Shown here: positions 45,722-54,452 of the stretch, piece by piece | Layout of the letters: the number at the start of each line of letters is the position of its first letter | Position numbering within the stretch: position 1 is the stretch's first letter | Assembly: GCA_018436725.1 (NCBI GenBank) | Contig: JAHDKT010000002.1 | Location: 20,013 to 84,012, forward strand | Source of the DNA: Synergistaceae bacterium | GTDB taxonomy: Bacteria; Synergistota; Synergistia; Synergistales; Aminobacteriaceae | Reading direction: 5' to 3' | Length of the DNA stretch: 64,000 nt | Position numbers and translations under genes: made by a program | Notes under the pieces: generated by a model | What the model was told of the DNA's origin: nothing | The model's database searches: none | The model's input: the letters and a program-made list of their open reading frames with translations, nothing else

Positions 45722-47056
45722 CTACCATGATCCGACGACTTCCGGCCCCAGGACAAGCTCAGGGAGCCAGCAGGACAGCGCCGGGACGTACGTTGTCAGC
45801 AACAACACGGGGATGCCTACGAAAACGAAAAAAACCAAAACGATCTTCGCGAGTTCCATGTACGTGCACCCCGAAAGCCGCGTTCCTACGAAAAGAGACA
45901 TCGCGAAGGGGGGAGTGATGACGCCCAGTCCGATGTTCAGGATCACGATGGAGCCGAGATGCACCAGATTGACGCCGAGCTGCTGCATGAGAGGGAGGAA
46001 CAGCGGAACCGCCAGAACGAGAATCGGCGTGCCGTCGATAAACATTCCCAGGACGAGCAGAACGATATTCATGGACATGAGGATCATGGCTTTCGTGTGG
46101 AACAGGTTCATCGCGAAACTGGCCACCATTTGCGCGACGCCGATTTTAATCAGATAGCGCCCGAAAACCGTCCCCGTCGCGATCAGGACGATGACGACGC
46201 CGATGGAGAGAATCGAGCTGTGGAGAGCGCGGCGGGTTCCTTCCAGGGTCAGTTCCCGGTAGACGAAATAGCCGATGACCATGCAGTATACCGCGGCTAC
46301 GGCCCCCGCTTCATTGGGCGTGCAAATTCCGCCGTAGATGCCCACCATGATGAGCGCGGGACAGCCGAGCGCGGGGATCGCGACCCACGTGGCCTTTCCC
46401 AGTTCTTTGAGGGATTCGCCGAAGGTCGTCGGTACCGATGGGGACTCCTTAATCAACGCCGGGTTGAAAAACCTCGGACAGACGATGTAATTGAGAACCG
46501 CATAGCCGCCGGCGATCAACATACCGGGAATAATCGTCGCAAGGAACATCGCGGACACGGATTGCTGCGCGATGAGACAATACAGCAACGCGGGCACGCT
46601 CGGCGGGATGAGATAGCCGAGAAAACAACAGGAGCAGATGAGCGCTGCCGTATACTTTTTCTCGTATCCGTATCGTTCGAGACGCGGCACAAGGAGCGGA
46701 ATCAGCGCCGAAATACAGGGAATGGAGGAGCCCGTAAGCGCGCCTAAAAAAAGCGTCGATACGATGCCGACGACTTCCATTCCTCCTCTGAGACGACCGA
46801 CGAGCGCATAGGAAAAGCGTACGATCCGGTCGGCCAATCCCGCTTCGGAGAGCAAGCTTCCCGCGAAGATGAAGAACGCCACGGCCATCAGGACGTTGTT
46901 GTCCACCGCATGGTAAAACGTCCCGGCCAAAAAGGTTATCGACGAGCCGGACGCCAAGAGGCCGGCGACCGAACTCGAAATAAACAGCCAACACAGCGGC
47001 ATGCCGATCGCCATACCCAGAAACAACGTGCCCAAAGCGACGAAGACCGCTTCCAT
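45722..47056 (-). CDS. TRAP transporter large permease (DctM type)
   Basis: A 444-aa membrane protein of the DctM family with about twelve helices, including the conserved FIFAGSLLSEAGLADRIVRF, GALTGSSIPCISAL and LGVITPPFAMSLFV stretches. It catalyses Na+-driven uptake of a substrate delivered by the DctP-type protein. The ATG at 47056 has AAGGAGG upstream and its start is one base past the DctQ stop, so the two are coupled. Confidence 0.93.
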   Translation of the reverse strand: MEAVFVALGTLFLGMAIGMPLCWLFISSSVAGLLASGSSITFLAGTFYHAVDNNVLMAVAFFIFAGSLLSEAGLADRIVRFSYALVGRLRGGMEVVGIVSTLFLGALTGSSIPCISALIPLLVPRLERYGYEKKYTAALICSCCFLGYLIPPSVPALLYCLIAQQSVSAMFLATIIPGMLIAGGYAVLNYIVCPRFFNPALIKESPSVPTTFGESLKELGKATWVAIPALGCPALIMVGIYGGICTPNEAGAVAAVYCMVIGYFVYRELTLEGTRRALHSSILSIGVVIVLIATGTVFGRYLIKIGVAQMVASFAMNLFHTKAMILMSMNIVLLVLGMFIDGTPILVLAVPLFLPLMQQLGVNLVHLGSIVILNIGLGVITPPFAMSLFVGTRLSGCTYMELAKIVLVFFVFVGIPVLLLTTYVPALSCWLPELVLGPEVVGSW

Positions 47057-47057
47057 A

Positions 47058-47582
47058 TCACCGCGCCTCCTTCCGCGTCTCGGAGTTCCGGGCGAGACTC
47101 CCGAACTGCGCCGCAAGATCGACCGCGGTGTGCAGGATGCAGAGGAGCAGCATGCAATAGCAGACGACGATCAGCCACGACGTATCGAACCATGGCACCA
47201 TCGTTCCGTAGGACGGATGCTTTAAAGCTCTTGCCGTGAACCGAAACATCGGCGCGTGGAAAACAACGAGCGTGATCAGCGTCAGGAGATGAATAAAAGC
47301 TTTGTATCCGCGCATCGACCGAGGCTTTCGAGCCAAAAACATCTGGCTCAGAATATCCACGGAGGTATGCGCGTCCTCGCGGGTCGTGAAGGCTATCGCG
47401 CAAAGCGCCATAAAAACGAAACAGTACTGAGTGAAATCTCCGAGCCACATAACCTCGTAATGGATAAAATACCGATTGATCACGAGAAGAAACGTAAGGA
47501 ATGTGATCCCGAGAAGCCCCATGTAACACAGCGCGTTTTCAATTTTTTCGATTATCCCGAGACACTTGGAGAAAAAAAACAA
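47058..47582 (-). CDS. TRAP transporter small permease (DctQ type)
   Basis: A 174-aa four-helix DctQ subunit (NRYFIHYEVMWLGDFTQYCFVFMA carries the conserved Trp-Glu/Asp region). I chose the TTG at 47582 because GGAGG lies 7 bases before it and the resulting length is normal; a longer frame upstream is not membrane-like and overlaps the binding-protein end. It follows the DctP gene after 79 bases. Confidence 0.85.
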   Translation of the reverse strand: MFFFSKCLGIIEKIENALCYMGLLGITFLTFLLVINRYFIHYEVMWLGDFTQYCFVFMALCAIAFTTREDAHTSVDILSQMFLARKPRSMRGYKAFIHLLTLITLVVFHAPMFRFTARALKHPSYGTMVPWFDTSWLIVVCYCMLLLCILHTAVDLAAQFGSLARNSETRKEAR

Positions 47583-47661
47583 TACTGATCCTCCTCTCAG
47601 CAAAGCGAAGGGGGCGCTCCCGTATTCTTCCGCAGAGGGCACCCCCCGTTCGGAAGCGGAA

Positions 47662-48750
47662 TTACCGCTTCGCTCCTCCGGCGAGCACTTTCTTATGAAT
47701 CTTTTCAAGTTCCGCAGGAATGACATTCACCATATCCATGCCGGGATACCGTTTTTCGAGCCATTCGCCGCACAACTCGCGCCACATCGGCCCCATATCC
47801 GAGGCCGCTCTGAGAGCGTCCCGCTCCTCCGGGGTCAACCAGGTGATCGTGAAGTCCTTTCGCTCCTTAAGCTTTTCTATAAATGCGCTTTCTGCCTTTT
47901 CCTGAATCGCCAGCAACTCCGCCTCCGTTTCCAACGAGGCTTTCGTGACCGCTTCCTTGAGATCCTCGGGAAGATCGTCCCAAAGTTCCTTGTTCATAAC
48001 GACGTATGTAGTGTCCCAGATGAAATTAAGGTCGGAAAAGTGCTTCAGCACTTCGCAGTGGCGTTCCTCGACAAGCGAGGCCCACATCGTCCAGCATCCG
48101 TCCACGACGCCCCGGGAAAGCGCGTTGTAGAGTTCGCCCCAGGGAACGGTTTCGAGCATCAATCCCTTGCCCTTGCCCATATTCGCCAACGTCTTCACGC
48201 CGCCGGGAGAAGCGGAAACTCGAAGCTTCATATTCGTGAAGTCGTCGGTGGTCCTGATGGGACGCTTGTTATTGCCCAGTCCGTAGGCCCCTTGGGAACA
48301 GGTAAAGAGCAGATGCCCCTCGGTATCCGCGAAAGCGTCCTTCATCACGCGATAGAGAATTCCGTCCGGCTGACCGTAGGCCATACGCATCTCGTCCCAA
48401 CTGACGATAATCCAGGTCATGTTGGGGACGCATCCTCCCGGAACCAGCGTAGGATAGGGGGAGAAGACGCCTATTTCAAGGCTTCCCTCCTGCATGGCAT
48501 GGAAGTTTTCGTCGTGACTTCCAAGTTGCCCGCTGGGGAAAAACTGTACCTCGATCCGACCTCCCGAATACTCTTTCACTCGTTCGCAGAACTTCGTAAA
48601 CGCCGCGTCGGTCAACGGTCGAGTCCATGGCTGCGCGAAACTCCACTTATATTCCGCCTCGGCGCACATTCCCGACGAGACCGTAAGCAATGAGAGCCCG
48701 AGGACGCAAATCAGCAGCGAAAATGCAAAAACTTTTTTCTTGCCGTTCAT
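47662..48750 (-). CDS. TRAP transporter substrate-binding protein (DctP type)
   Basis: A 362-aa periplasmic binding protein: signal peptide about 1-30, then the DctP landmarks KEYSGGRIEVQFFPSGQLG, MKLRVSASPGG (with the Arg that usually binds the substrate carboxylate) and GVVDGCW. A carboxylated ligand is expected; the deacylase at the operon end suggests an N-acyl-amino acid. GGAGGAATAG precedes the ATG. Confidence 0.92.
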   Translation of the reverse strand: MNGKKKVFAFSLLICVLGLSLLTVSSGMCAEAEYKWSFAQPWTRPLTDAAFTKFCERVKEYSGGRIEVQFFPSGQLGSHDENFHAMQEGSLEIGVFSPYPTLVPGGCVPNMTWIIVSWDEMRMAYGQPDGILYRVMKDAFADTEGHLLFTCSQGAYGLGNNKRPIRTTDDFTNMKLRVSASPGGVKTLANMGKGKGLMLETVPWGELYNALSRGVVDGCWTMWASLVEERHCEVLKHFSDLNFIWDTTYVVMNKELWDDLPEDLKEAVTKASLETEAELLAIQEKAESAFIEKLKERKDFTITWLTPEERDALRAASDMGPMWRELCGEWLEKRYPGMDMVNVIPAELEKIHKKVLAGGAKR

Positions 48751-48801
48751 AAATACTATTCCTCCTCATTTTTCAAGTATTCACTACACAGACTTCGCGC
48801 A

Positions 48802-50142
48802 CTACGCTCGACACCGCTCCTCCTCCGTATCGCCCCCCTCCTGCATCCGCCTGCGGGAACGAATCCAGGCGACTTTTTCGGTCGACCGATAGAGCCTTTG
48901 CGGCCGGCCTCTTCCCGCATGCGAAAGCGTCCCGCACTCCTGCACAAGCATTTCCTTCTGAAGACCGCTCATGAGTTTCCGTGAACTTTTCGGCTGCATA
49001 CCCACAATCTTCGCGAACTCCGAAGCGGTGAACGTTTCGTCGAAGCACATCAATCCTTGAATGTACCGAGCGAGCGTCGGCAGAGTCACCCCCAGCCTTT
49101 CCGCAAGAAGAGCGGCCTCCGAATCGAAATCGGAAAACTCCAACTCGGGCTCCGTCGCGGCGCCGAGAGCACGCGCCCTTTTCCCATCGAAGAAATAACA
49201 TGCCCCCTCCCTGCCGCAGGCCATATCCGCCGCCACCGCCGCATATTCCTCCGCGATTCTCAAACTCGGCCCCACTCCGAAACCGGCAAGAACCGCAAAG
49301 CCGCATGAATCGCCGATCTTCGAGAGGAAAGAGACGTCGGAAAGATTGGAAGTACCTATGAGAAACTGTCCCATAGTCTCTATCGTCTGAAAACTGGATG
49401 AATTTCTGGGAATCGCGAGAATGCCGCGTTTTTTTGCATAGTCTATTAAATGAGTATTCAGTTTCAACATAGCCTCTTCATATTGACGCCTGTTTTCGAA
49501 AGTACTTTCAGGACGAAAAACGCCCACTACGCTCAGAAGAAGCGTGTTTTTCTGGCCGCGGATCTCCAATATCAGGCGTTCGACCGCGTTTCGTATTGTT
49601 TGACGCCCTGGAAAGACTCGGTACGCGGGGATTTTTTTCTCAAGAAGGGCTTTATGGACGGCCTCTACGCAAGTAATACACATATCGACCTTCCCTTCGG
49701 AGAGCATGCGGAAATGAAAATCCACGATGTCGCCTATGGAGATTCGCGTGAAGTCGAATTCATACGTGTATATAACGTCTATATCAAGAGAACAATCTTC
49801 AAGGCTCTCTCGAACTTCCATTTCGCTCAAGGTATCCACGCTCATCCGTATCTTTCCGACGAGGCGCTCTCGGGCGTTGATCAACGCGACCAGGAGCCCG
49901 GTCGTGCTCAAGGGCAGATACGACCATGGCACGGTACGATCCACCGAATCGAGACACAGACAATACGGAATGGAACCGCAGAAAAAGATGGCGTCCAGAT
50001 CGCACTGACTCCTTCTTACAAGATCGGGAGCCTCCTGAGGCAGAACATATTCGAGGGGCGCAAAAACGACGTCCTCGCGCTCCCCGACGACGGAGAGAAT
50101 CTTTTTTATCAGATTGGCAGGACCAAGAACTCCTACTTTCAC
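48802..50142 (-). CDS. Unrecognised HTH regulator heading the TRAP/deacylase operon
   Basis: I do not recognise the full architecture of this 446-aa protein. Residues 1-200 have alternating strands and helices and a PrpR-N-like stretch (GKVDMCITCVEAVHKALLEKKIPAYRVFPG). The middle (about 205-335) ends with GFGVGPSLRIAEEYAAVAADMA, which resembles the degenerate cyclase/GGDEF-like folds seen in some regulators. The C-terminus (about 360-430) is a winged helix (TASEFAKIVGMQPKSSRKLMSGLQKE). There is no signal peptide or membrane segment. It is 51 bases before the DctP gene and behind a strong promoter with a palindrome across the -10, so it probably autoregulates and controls the TRAP/deacylase genes. 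Confidence 0.7.
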   Translation of the reverse strand: MKVGVLGPANLIKKILSVVGEREDVVFAPLEYVLPQEAPDLVRRSQCDLDAIFFCGSIPYCLCLDSVDRTVPWSYLPLSTTGLLVALINARERLVGKIRMSVDTLSEMEVRESLEDCSLDIDVIYTYEFDFTRISIGDIVDFHFRMLSEGKVDMCITCVEAVHKALLEKKIPAYRVFPGRQTIRNAVERLILEIRGQKNTLLLSVVGVFRPESTFENRRQYEEAMLKLNTHLIDYAKKRGILAIPRNSSSFQTIETMGQFLIGTSNLSDVSFLSKIGDSCGFAVLAGFGVGPSLRIAEEYAAVAADMACGREGACYFFDGKRARALGAATEPELEFSDFDSEAALLAERLGVTLPTLARYIQGLMCFDETFTASEFAKIVGMQPKSSRKLMSGLQKEMLVQECGTLSHAGRGRPQRLYRSTEKVAWIRSRRRMQEGGDTEEERCRA

Positions 50143-50187
50143 GCTTGTTCACCATCCATACGCCTATTTTACGTCTATTTATTATCT

Positions 50188-50206
50188 AAATACTATAAAC
50201 GTATTT
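50188..50206. promoter_or_regulatory. Operator-like palindrome over the -10 box
   Basis: AAATAC-N7-GTATTT, a perfect 6-7-6 inverted repeat covering the -10 hexamer of the promoter of the operon 50142-44083. Its location predicts repression, most simply by the operon's own first gene product. Confidence 0.55.
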
Positions 50207-50220
50207 GCACATTCTGTCAA
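50192..50220 (-). promoter_or_regulatory. Promoter of the regulator-TRAP-deacylase operon
   Basis: Minus-strand TTGACA (50215-50220), a 17-base spacer and TATAGT (50192-50197), 50 bases before the ATG of the regulator gene. This is the best sigma-70 consensus in the window. Confidence 0.8.
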
Positions 50221-50242
50221 CAGCGGAAATTTCACGTGTGAC

Positions 50243-50316
50243 GGGACAGCGATAATGTCATCCCCGGGCGGGACAGGGATCGCGTCCCGGAACGAAGGGA
50301 AGGGGAAATGTCATCC
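50243..50316. repeat. Transposon-end-like repeat cluster (GGGACAG...ATGTCA)
   Basis: GGGACAGCGATAATGTCATC (from 50243), GGGACAGGGAT (50270-50280) and GGGAAGGGGAAATGTCATCC (from about 50297) form an imperfect set of the same unit seen twice at 63866-63923. Such multiple end repeats flank IS21-type elements. No transposase frame is attached here, so it is a solo end or relic. Confidence 0.5.
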
Positions 50317-50617
50317 GTCGTTCGAAGTGAATGATGAGGAGCGATGTATTCTTGAGCTTGAAAGAAACGACGAAAGCGGCGATTCCGGACGGAGCCGTGA
50401 AAGGAGAGGCGACGGCGGCGTAAGGAGCGGCCCGTGTCGCGACGAACGGACGGCGCTCCTTACGTCCGAAAGAAGAGAGCCGGCAAACGGAACAGGAGAG
50501 GGCGATGTCCATGCTGTCGAGGTCGCGCTCCCTCCCGTCGAAAAGTCGCACATCGGCCGCGCCGACGGGAGCGAAAGAGTCCGCCCCCCGAGAACGACTT
50601 CGAAAGGAGTGATATAC
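50317..50617. other. Gene-free stretch upstream of the CdaR/PucR-type regulator
   Basis: Several open frames occur here on both strands but their products are Arg/Ser/Pro-rich with no motif and no ribosome site. I see only the right flank of the repeat cluster and the promoter region of the next gene. Confidence 0.4.
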
Positions 50618-50646
50618 TTGACACGATACCTCGGCAGGCGATATGC
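50618..50646 (+). promoter_or_regulatory. Possible promoter of the CdaR/PucR-type gene
   Basis: TTGACA (50618-50623) with, after 17 bases, ATATGC (50641-50646), a poor -10. It lies about 60 bases before the ATG. Confidence 0.35.
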
Positions 50647-50703
50647 GGTTTCATCCAAAAAAACAGGACGTATTGCCGCAAACATCTTGTTTGGAAGGCG
50701 AGC

Positions 50704-51855
50704 ATGAACAAAAAAGAACTCAACGATCAAATTCTGGAGTTTTTGGAACTTTCCGATATACACGCGCTCATCGAGAAAGCCGGCGAGAAACTCGGCGCGG
50801 GTCTTGCGTTTCGTTACGACGATTCCTCGAGGACAATCGCTCGTTCCAGCTCCTACGAGTTTCTGAACAACGCGAAATCATTCCCGCTGAACGAAATCGA
50901 GCGGATCTACGATACTCGCAGAATCATCGATGGTTCGCAATCATGCGGCGTTCTCATCCTCGACAGACGACCTCCCGGGAAAAACGATTTTCTTGTCGAC
51001 GCTCTTATTATAGGATTGCGTTTCCTTTTCAGAAGAGAAAAAAACGAAGAAAACAACAAAAATATTGTTATTTCTCGCTTTTTCGAGGACCTTATTCTCA
51101 ACAGAGTGCCTCTTGAACAAGAGAACCGCAAACGAGCCGAGCTGCTCGGCATACCCGCCGACGAGGAATTTCTGCTTTTTGTCGTCGACGGCTTGCCTCT
51201 TGCGCTCCGCGATTTCGTCTTGATGCGGCTAAAAGCTTTTTTTCACAGATCGTACTTTATCGCGCGCAAGAAACTATTTATATGCATAGCTTTTACACGG
51301 AATATCGGAGAAGACGCTCTCAAAGAGAATATCAAACACTTCGTCCATGCTGTACGCAAGAGTCGAGACCACGAGGCGTCGGATACGGGAGTACGTACTT
51401 TCGATGATCATTACGGGGTAGGAGGAAGGCGTTCCTCGCTGCTTCTGCTTTCCGAAAGCTTCGCGGAAGCGAAGGGGGCTCTTGTTTTCAGCCATCTTCA
51501 TGCGCGGCAAGAACCGATTTTCTGGCGGGAGACAGGAGCTTTCAGGCAGATATGCTTGTTCGCCGCCTCCGCCGAGTCCGAAGATTTTTGCAGATCGACG
51601 CTCGGGCGAGTGATCGAATACGACGGAATACACCGCTCGAACCTGCTGACGACGCTCGCGGCGATCGAGTCGTGCAACTACAATCTGGCGCTTGCCGCCG
51701 AGAAGCTTTTTTTTCACTACAACACGATAAAATACAGATACGGCAAGATACAAGAGCTGCTCGACGGAGATCTCAAAGACAACGCCTTCCGATTCGACCT
51801 CTCCTTCGCTCTTCGAGCGCATGCTGTCCGAGAGATGATGCTCTCCTTCGAATAA
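50704..51855 (+). CDS. CdaR/PucR-type transcriptional regulator
   Basis: A 383-aa regulator with a degenerate N-terminal sensor region, a central GGDEF-like/CdaR domain (about 130-290) and a C-terminal PucR-type helix-turn-helix (LLTTLAAIESCNYNLALAAEKLFFHYNTIKYRYGKIQELL, split across about 315-355; the HYNTIKYR core is diagnostic). The family controls use of purines, diacids and amino acids. The ATG at 50704 follows GGAAGGCGAG. It converges with an EamA permease and is near two amide-utilising TRAP loci, its likely targets. Confidence 0.85.
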   Translation: MNKKELNDQILEFLELSDIHALIEKAGEKLGAGLAFRYDDSSRTIARSSSYEFLNNAKSFPLNEIERIYDTRRIIDGSQSCGVLILDRRPPGKNDFLVDALIIGLRFLFRREKNEENNKNIVISRFFEDLILNRVPLEQENRKRAELLGIPADEEFLLFVVDGLPLALRDFVLMRLKAFFHRSYFIARKKLFICIAFTRNIGEDALKENIKHFVHAVRKSRDHEASDTGVRTFDDHYGVGGRRSSLLLLSESFAEAKGALVFSHLHARQEPIFWRETGAFRQICLFAASAESEDFCRSTLGRVIEYDGIHRSNLLTTLAAIESCNYNLALAAEKLFFHYNTIKYRYGKIQELLDGDLKDNAFRFDLSFALRAHAVREMMLSFE

Positions 51856-51895
51856 CGTCGATCCCTACCGTTTCTCGGACGGCATTTCAGGAGGT

Positions 51896-52804
51896 CTACA
51901 TGGGTTTCTCCCGGAGCGCGGCGACGTCCGGACCGGAAACGGGAAGCAGGAGGATGCCGCAGAATATCAGCGCGGCGCCTACGTACGAGACGCCCCCCAT
52001 TCTTTCCCCCAGGATGAGCGCGGAGAGAAGACACGCGGTTAAAGGCTCGGCAAGCGAGAGGGTATAGGCGTCCCGCAGATACACCTTTCCGAGTCCAGTA
52101 GCGAAAAAACACATGGGAACGGCTTCGGAAAAGGCGCCCAAGGCCAAGGAGACGAGAGAACCTCTGAAGGAAAAGATCCACATGGCGTCAAAAAGCACGA
52201 GGACCGGAATCCCCACCACGAGGGAGGCGGTCGTAACAACGGTCGCCGTTTCCGTTATTTTCAGACGCGCGCCGAGCCGCTTCATTCCAAGCCCGAGAAG
52301 AGCGTAACAGAACGCCGCCAGGAAGGCGAGGGCGATTCCTCGCGGGTGGATCGTCATCCGGGAAGGATCGTTACCCCCGAGAAGAAGAAGACACCCCGAT
52401 ATCGCCGCGGAAGTGGACAAAAACCATCTTCCCGACAGCGGCTCCCGTTCGAAAACGGCCCCGAGAACTCCCGCGATTATCGGCGCGGACCCTATGGCGA
52501 TCATGGAACCGATGGAAACCCCGGCAAGCGTAAGCGCCGTGAAAAAAGAAAACTGATATCCCATAACGCCGACAACGGTCACGAGAAGGGGAACGAGAGG
52601 GGTTTTCCCGAAAAGAGCCAGAACGGACTCCCCTTTCCAGAACATGTAGAGCAACATGACAACGCTCGCCGCAACAACTCTGACCGCTCCCACAGTGAGC
52701 GGATGAGCGCCTTCCGGCGCGAAGGCCTGTAAAATGCCGGTCGTTCCCCAGCACGTGCTCGCCGTCAGTATGAGCAACATACCCCGTATACGTTCCGTAT
52801 CCAT
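51896..52804 (-). CDS. EamA/DMT-family permease
   Basis: A 302-aa ten-helix protein made of two EamA repeats (helices about 8-145 and 155-290; the second repeat carries LAEPLTACLLSALILGERM, a family signature). Members export amino acids, nucleobases or drugs, or import sugars. Start ATG at 52804. It is divergent from the M20-like gene; no partner gene defines the substrate. Confidence 0.88.
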   Translation of the reverse strand: MDTERIRGMLLILTASTCWGTTGILQAFAPEGAHPLTVGAVRVVAASVVMLLYMFWKGESVLALFGKTPLVPLLVTVVGVMGYQFSFFTALTLAGVSIGSMIAIGSAPIIAGVLGAVFEREPLSGRWFLSTSAAISGCLLLLGGNDPSRMTIHPRGIALAFLAAFCYALLGLGMKRLGARLKITETATVVTTASLVVGIPVLVLFDAMWIFSFRGSLVSLALGAFSEAVPMCFFATGLGKVYLRDAYTLSLAEPLTACLLSALILGERMGGVSYVGAALIFCGILLLPVSGPDVAALREKPM

Positions 52805-52935
52805 GATCCGAACCCTCCGTATCGCCGCTTGAATTTCGATCGAAGCACCGGAGACGGATTATAAAAAACGACGGGAAGACGGTCATTGGAAAATTTTGTG
52901 GAAAGAAGACGTTTTTTTTGTACGAAGAGGACATA

Positions 52936-52963
52936 TTGGTCTCCGCATAAAGACGACTACAAT
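52936..52963 (+). promoter_or_regulatory. Possible promoter of the M20-like gene
   Basis: TTGGTC (52936-52941), a 16-base spacer and TACAAT (52958-52963), 39 bases before the ATG, in an AT-rich divergent region. Confidence 0.4.
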
Positions 52964-53001
52964 AAACGGCGTCATTCATTCCCGCGGGACAGGGGGACTC
53001 C

Positions 53002-54153
53002 ATGGTTATCAGCGAAGAGAACGCTCTGGCTATTTTGCAGCAGCTGGTACGTATCCGCACTCATCAGCCGGAGGGGGATGAATCCGATCTTCTGGATTAT
53101 ATTTTCACGCTCTTCCCTTTCGAAAGCCTGTGGACGCATGTGATCGACCACGGAGGGAACCGAGCCTCCCTCGTCTCGCTCTTCCCCGGAAAAGACAAGA
53201 CGCGGACGATCGCGCTTATCGGGCAAATGGATACGCACGGCCTGACGAATACGGAAAAGTGGGATTCTCCTCCATACCGCGCGACCTTTCGAAACGGCTA
53301 CGTCTACGGCAGAGGCACTTCCAACATGAAAGGCGGCGTCGCGTCCATAATACTCGCTTTGCGAAACCTCCTTCGTAAGGAGCGGACGCTCCCGGTCAAC
53401 GTCCTTCTTTGCCTCACCGCCGACGGAGAGCTTGAAGGAACGGGGGCGAAAGCCATACTCCGCGGCGGCTTTCTACAAGGAGCGACGGAGCTTGTTTTCG
53501 TAGAACCCACCGACGGGAAAATCGCGATCGCTCAAAAGGGAGCGATCTGGCTTAAAATAACGTCGAAAGGGAAAACATGCCACACCTGTTTTCCCGAAAA
53601 CGGCGTCGATGCGCTGGAGTGCCTTTTATTGCTCTGTAGACGGATTCGATGCAGCGTTTCGTTGCACGCCGTGCCTCACCCCCTTTTAGGACGCCCGCTC
53701 TGCATTCCCACGAAGCTCGAGGGGGAAGGAGGCGCGCCGAATTTCATCGCCGAACGCGGAGAAGCCGTACTCGATATCCGCTTGCTGCCGTATCAGGACA
53801 ACCAGGAGATTCTCGACCAAGTGGAAGCGCTCGCTCGAAGAATGACGCTCCGGAAACCGGGATTGGCAATATCGACGGAAGTGCTCGTCAATCGCCGCTC
53901 AAGCACGATGCCGGAGGACGCGCCATTGGTGCGCCGTTTTCAGGACAATCTGAGGAGCTTGGGAATGGACGCGTCGCTCGTCGGCTTTCACTCGTTTTCC
54001 GATGTTTCGCGCATCGTTCCCTATTCAGGACTTCCATTCGTTATTTTCGGCCCCGGAGAAGATATCGTCGAGACGAGCGTCAACGAAAAAGTACGCCTCG
54101 CCTCGGTCGTCGACGTCGCGAAAGCGCTGACGCGATACATCGGGGCAGTCTGA
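53002..54153 (+). CDS. M20-family metallopeptidase homologue lacking most metal ligands
   Basis: A 383-aa protein with the full M20 (DapE/ArgE/CPG2) fold and length, including the dimerisation-domain His194 in TSKGKTCHTCFPENGVDA. The dinuclear zinc site is not intact: the GHxD His is Gln75 (GQMDTHG), the bridging Asp is Asn108 (GRGTSNMKGG), the catalytic-base Glu is Gly142 (TADGELEG, where DEE is usual) and the C-terminal ligand His is missing (DIVETSVNEKV). Glu143 and Glu168 remain. It is thus predicted to be hydrolytically dead or to use different chemistry; binding, scaffolding or regulation are possible. An AGGGGGA site precedes the ATG. It heads a same-strand cluster with nitrilase, creatininase and TRAP genes. 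Confidence 0.85.
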   Translation: MVISEENALAILQQLVRIRTHQPEGDESDLLDYIFTLFPFESLWTHVIDHGGNRASLVSLFPGKDKTRTIALIGQMDTHGLTNTEKWDSPPYRATFRNGYVYGRGTSNMKGGVASIILALRNLLRKERTLPVNVLLCLTADGELEGTGAKAILRGGFLQGATELVFVEPTDGKIAIAQKGAIWLKITSKGKTCHTCFPENGVDALECLLLLCRRIRCSVSLHAVPHPLLGRPLCIPTKLEGEGGAPNFIAERGEAVLDIRLLPYQDNQEILDQVEALARRMTLRKPGLAISTEVLVNRRSSTMPEDAPLVRRFQDNLRSLGMDASLVGFHSFSDVSRIVPYSGLPFVIFGPGEDIVETSVNEKVRLASVVDVAKALTRYIGAV

Positions 54154-54452
54154 GCGCGGCGCGGCGGTTCGAAGACGCGAAGGGTGCGATGCGACGTCTT
54201 TTCCTCGGGCGTAGAACGCGCCGTTCCCGTCGATCTCCCCTGCGCATGCTACGCTCGGGGTCCGGCTGATCCGAAGAACCCGATGTTTTTTCCCCTCCGT
54301 GAATTCCTCGGAAAACCCTCTTTCTTTTTTATCCTCGATGGACAAGACGCTCGCCCGCTTTTGTCCACTCCGTTCGATGTCGGAAAGAAAATAAAGATTA
54401 TCATGACCCCTGATCGTCTTTTTTTACTTTCTTCAAGGAGGCGGAGGGTGTT
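54154..54452. other. Gene-free spacer between the M20-like and nitrilase genes
   Basis: A 299-base spacer with T-runs and no credible frame. It may hold a terminator and a second promoter; neither is clear enough to call. The nitrilase ribosome site AAGGAGG closes it. Confidence 0.4.

Noticed and set aside
50311..50763. Open frames on both strands upstream of the CdaR/PucR-type gene
   Set aside because: Products are low-complexity Arg/Ser/Pro-rich without motifs, lack ribosome sites, and are open because of high GC content.
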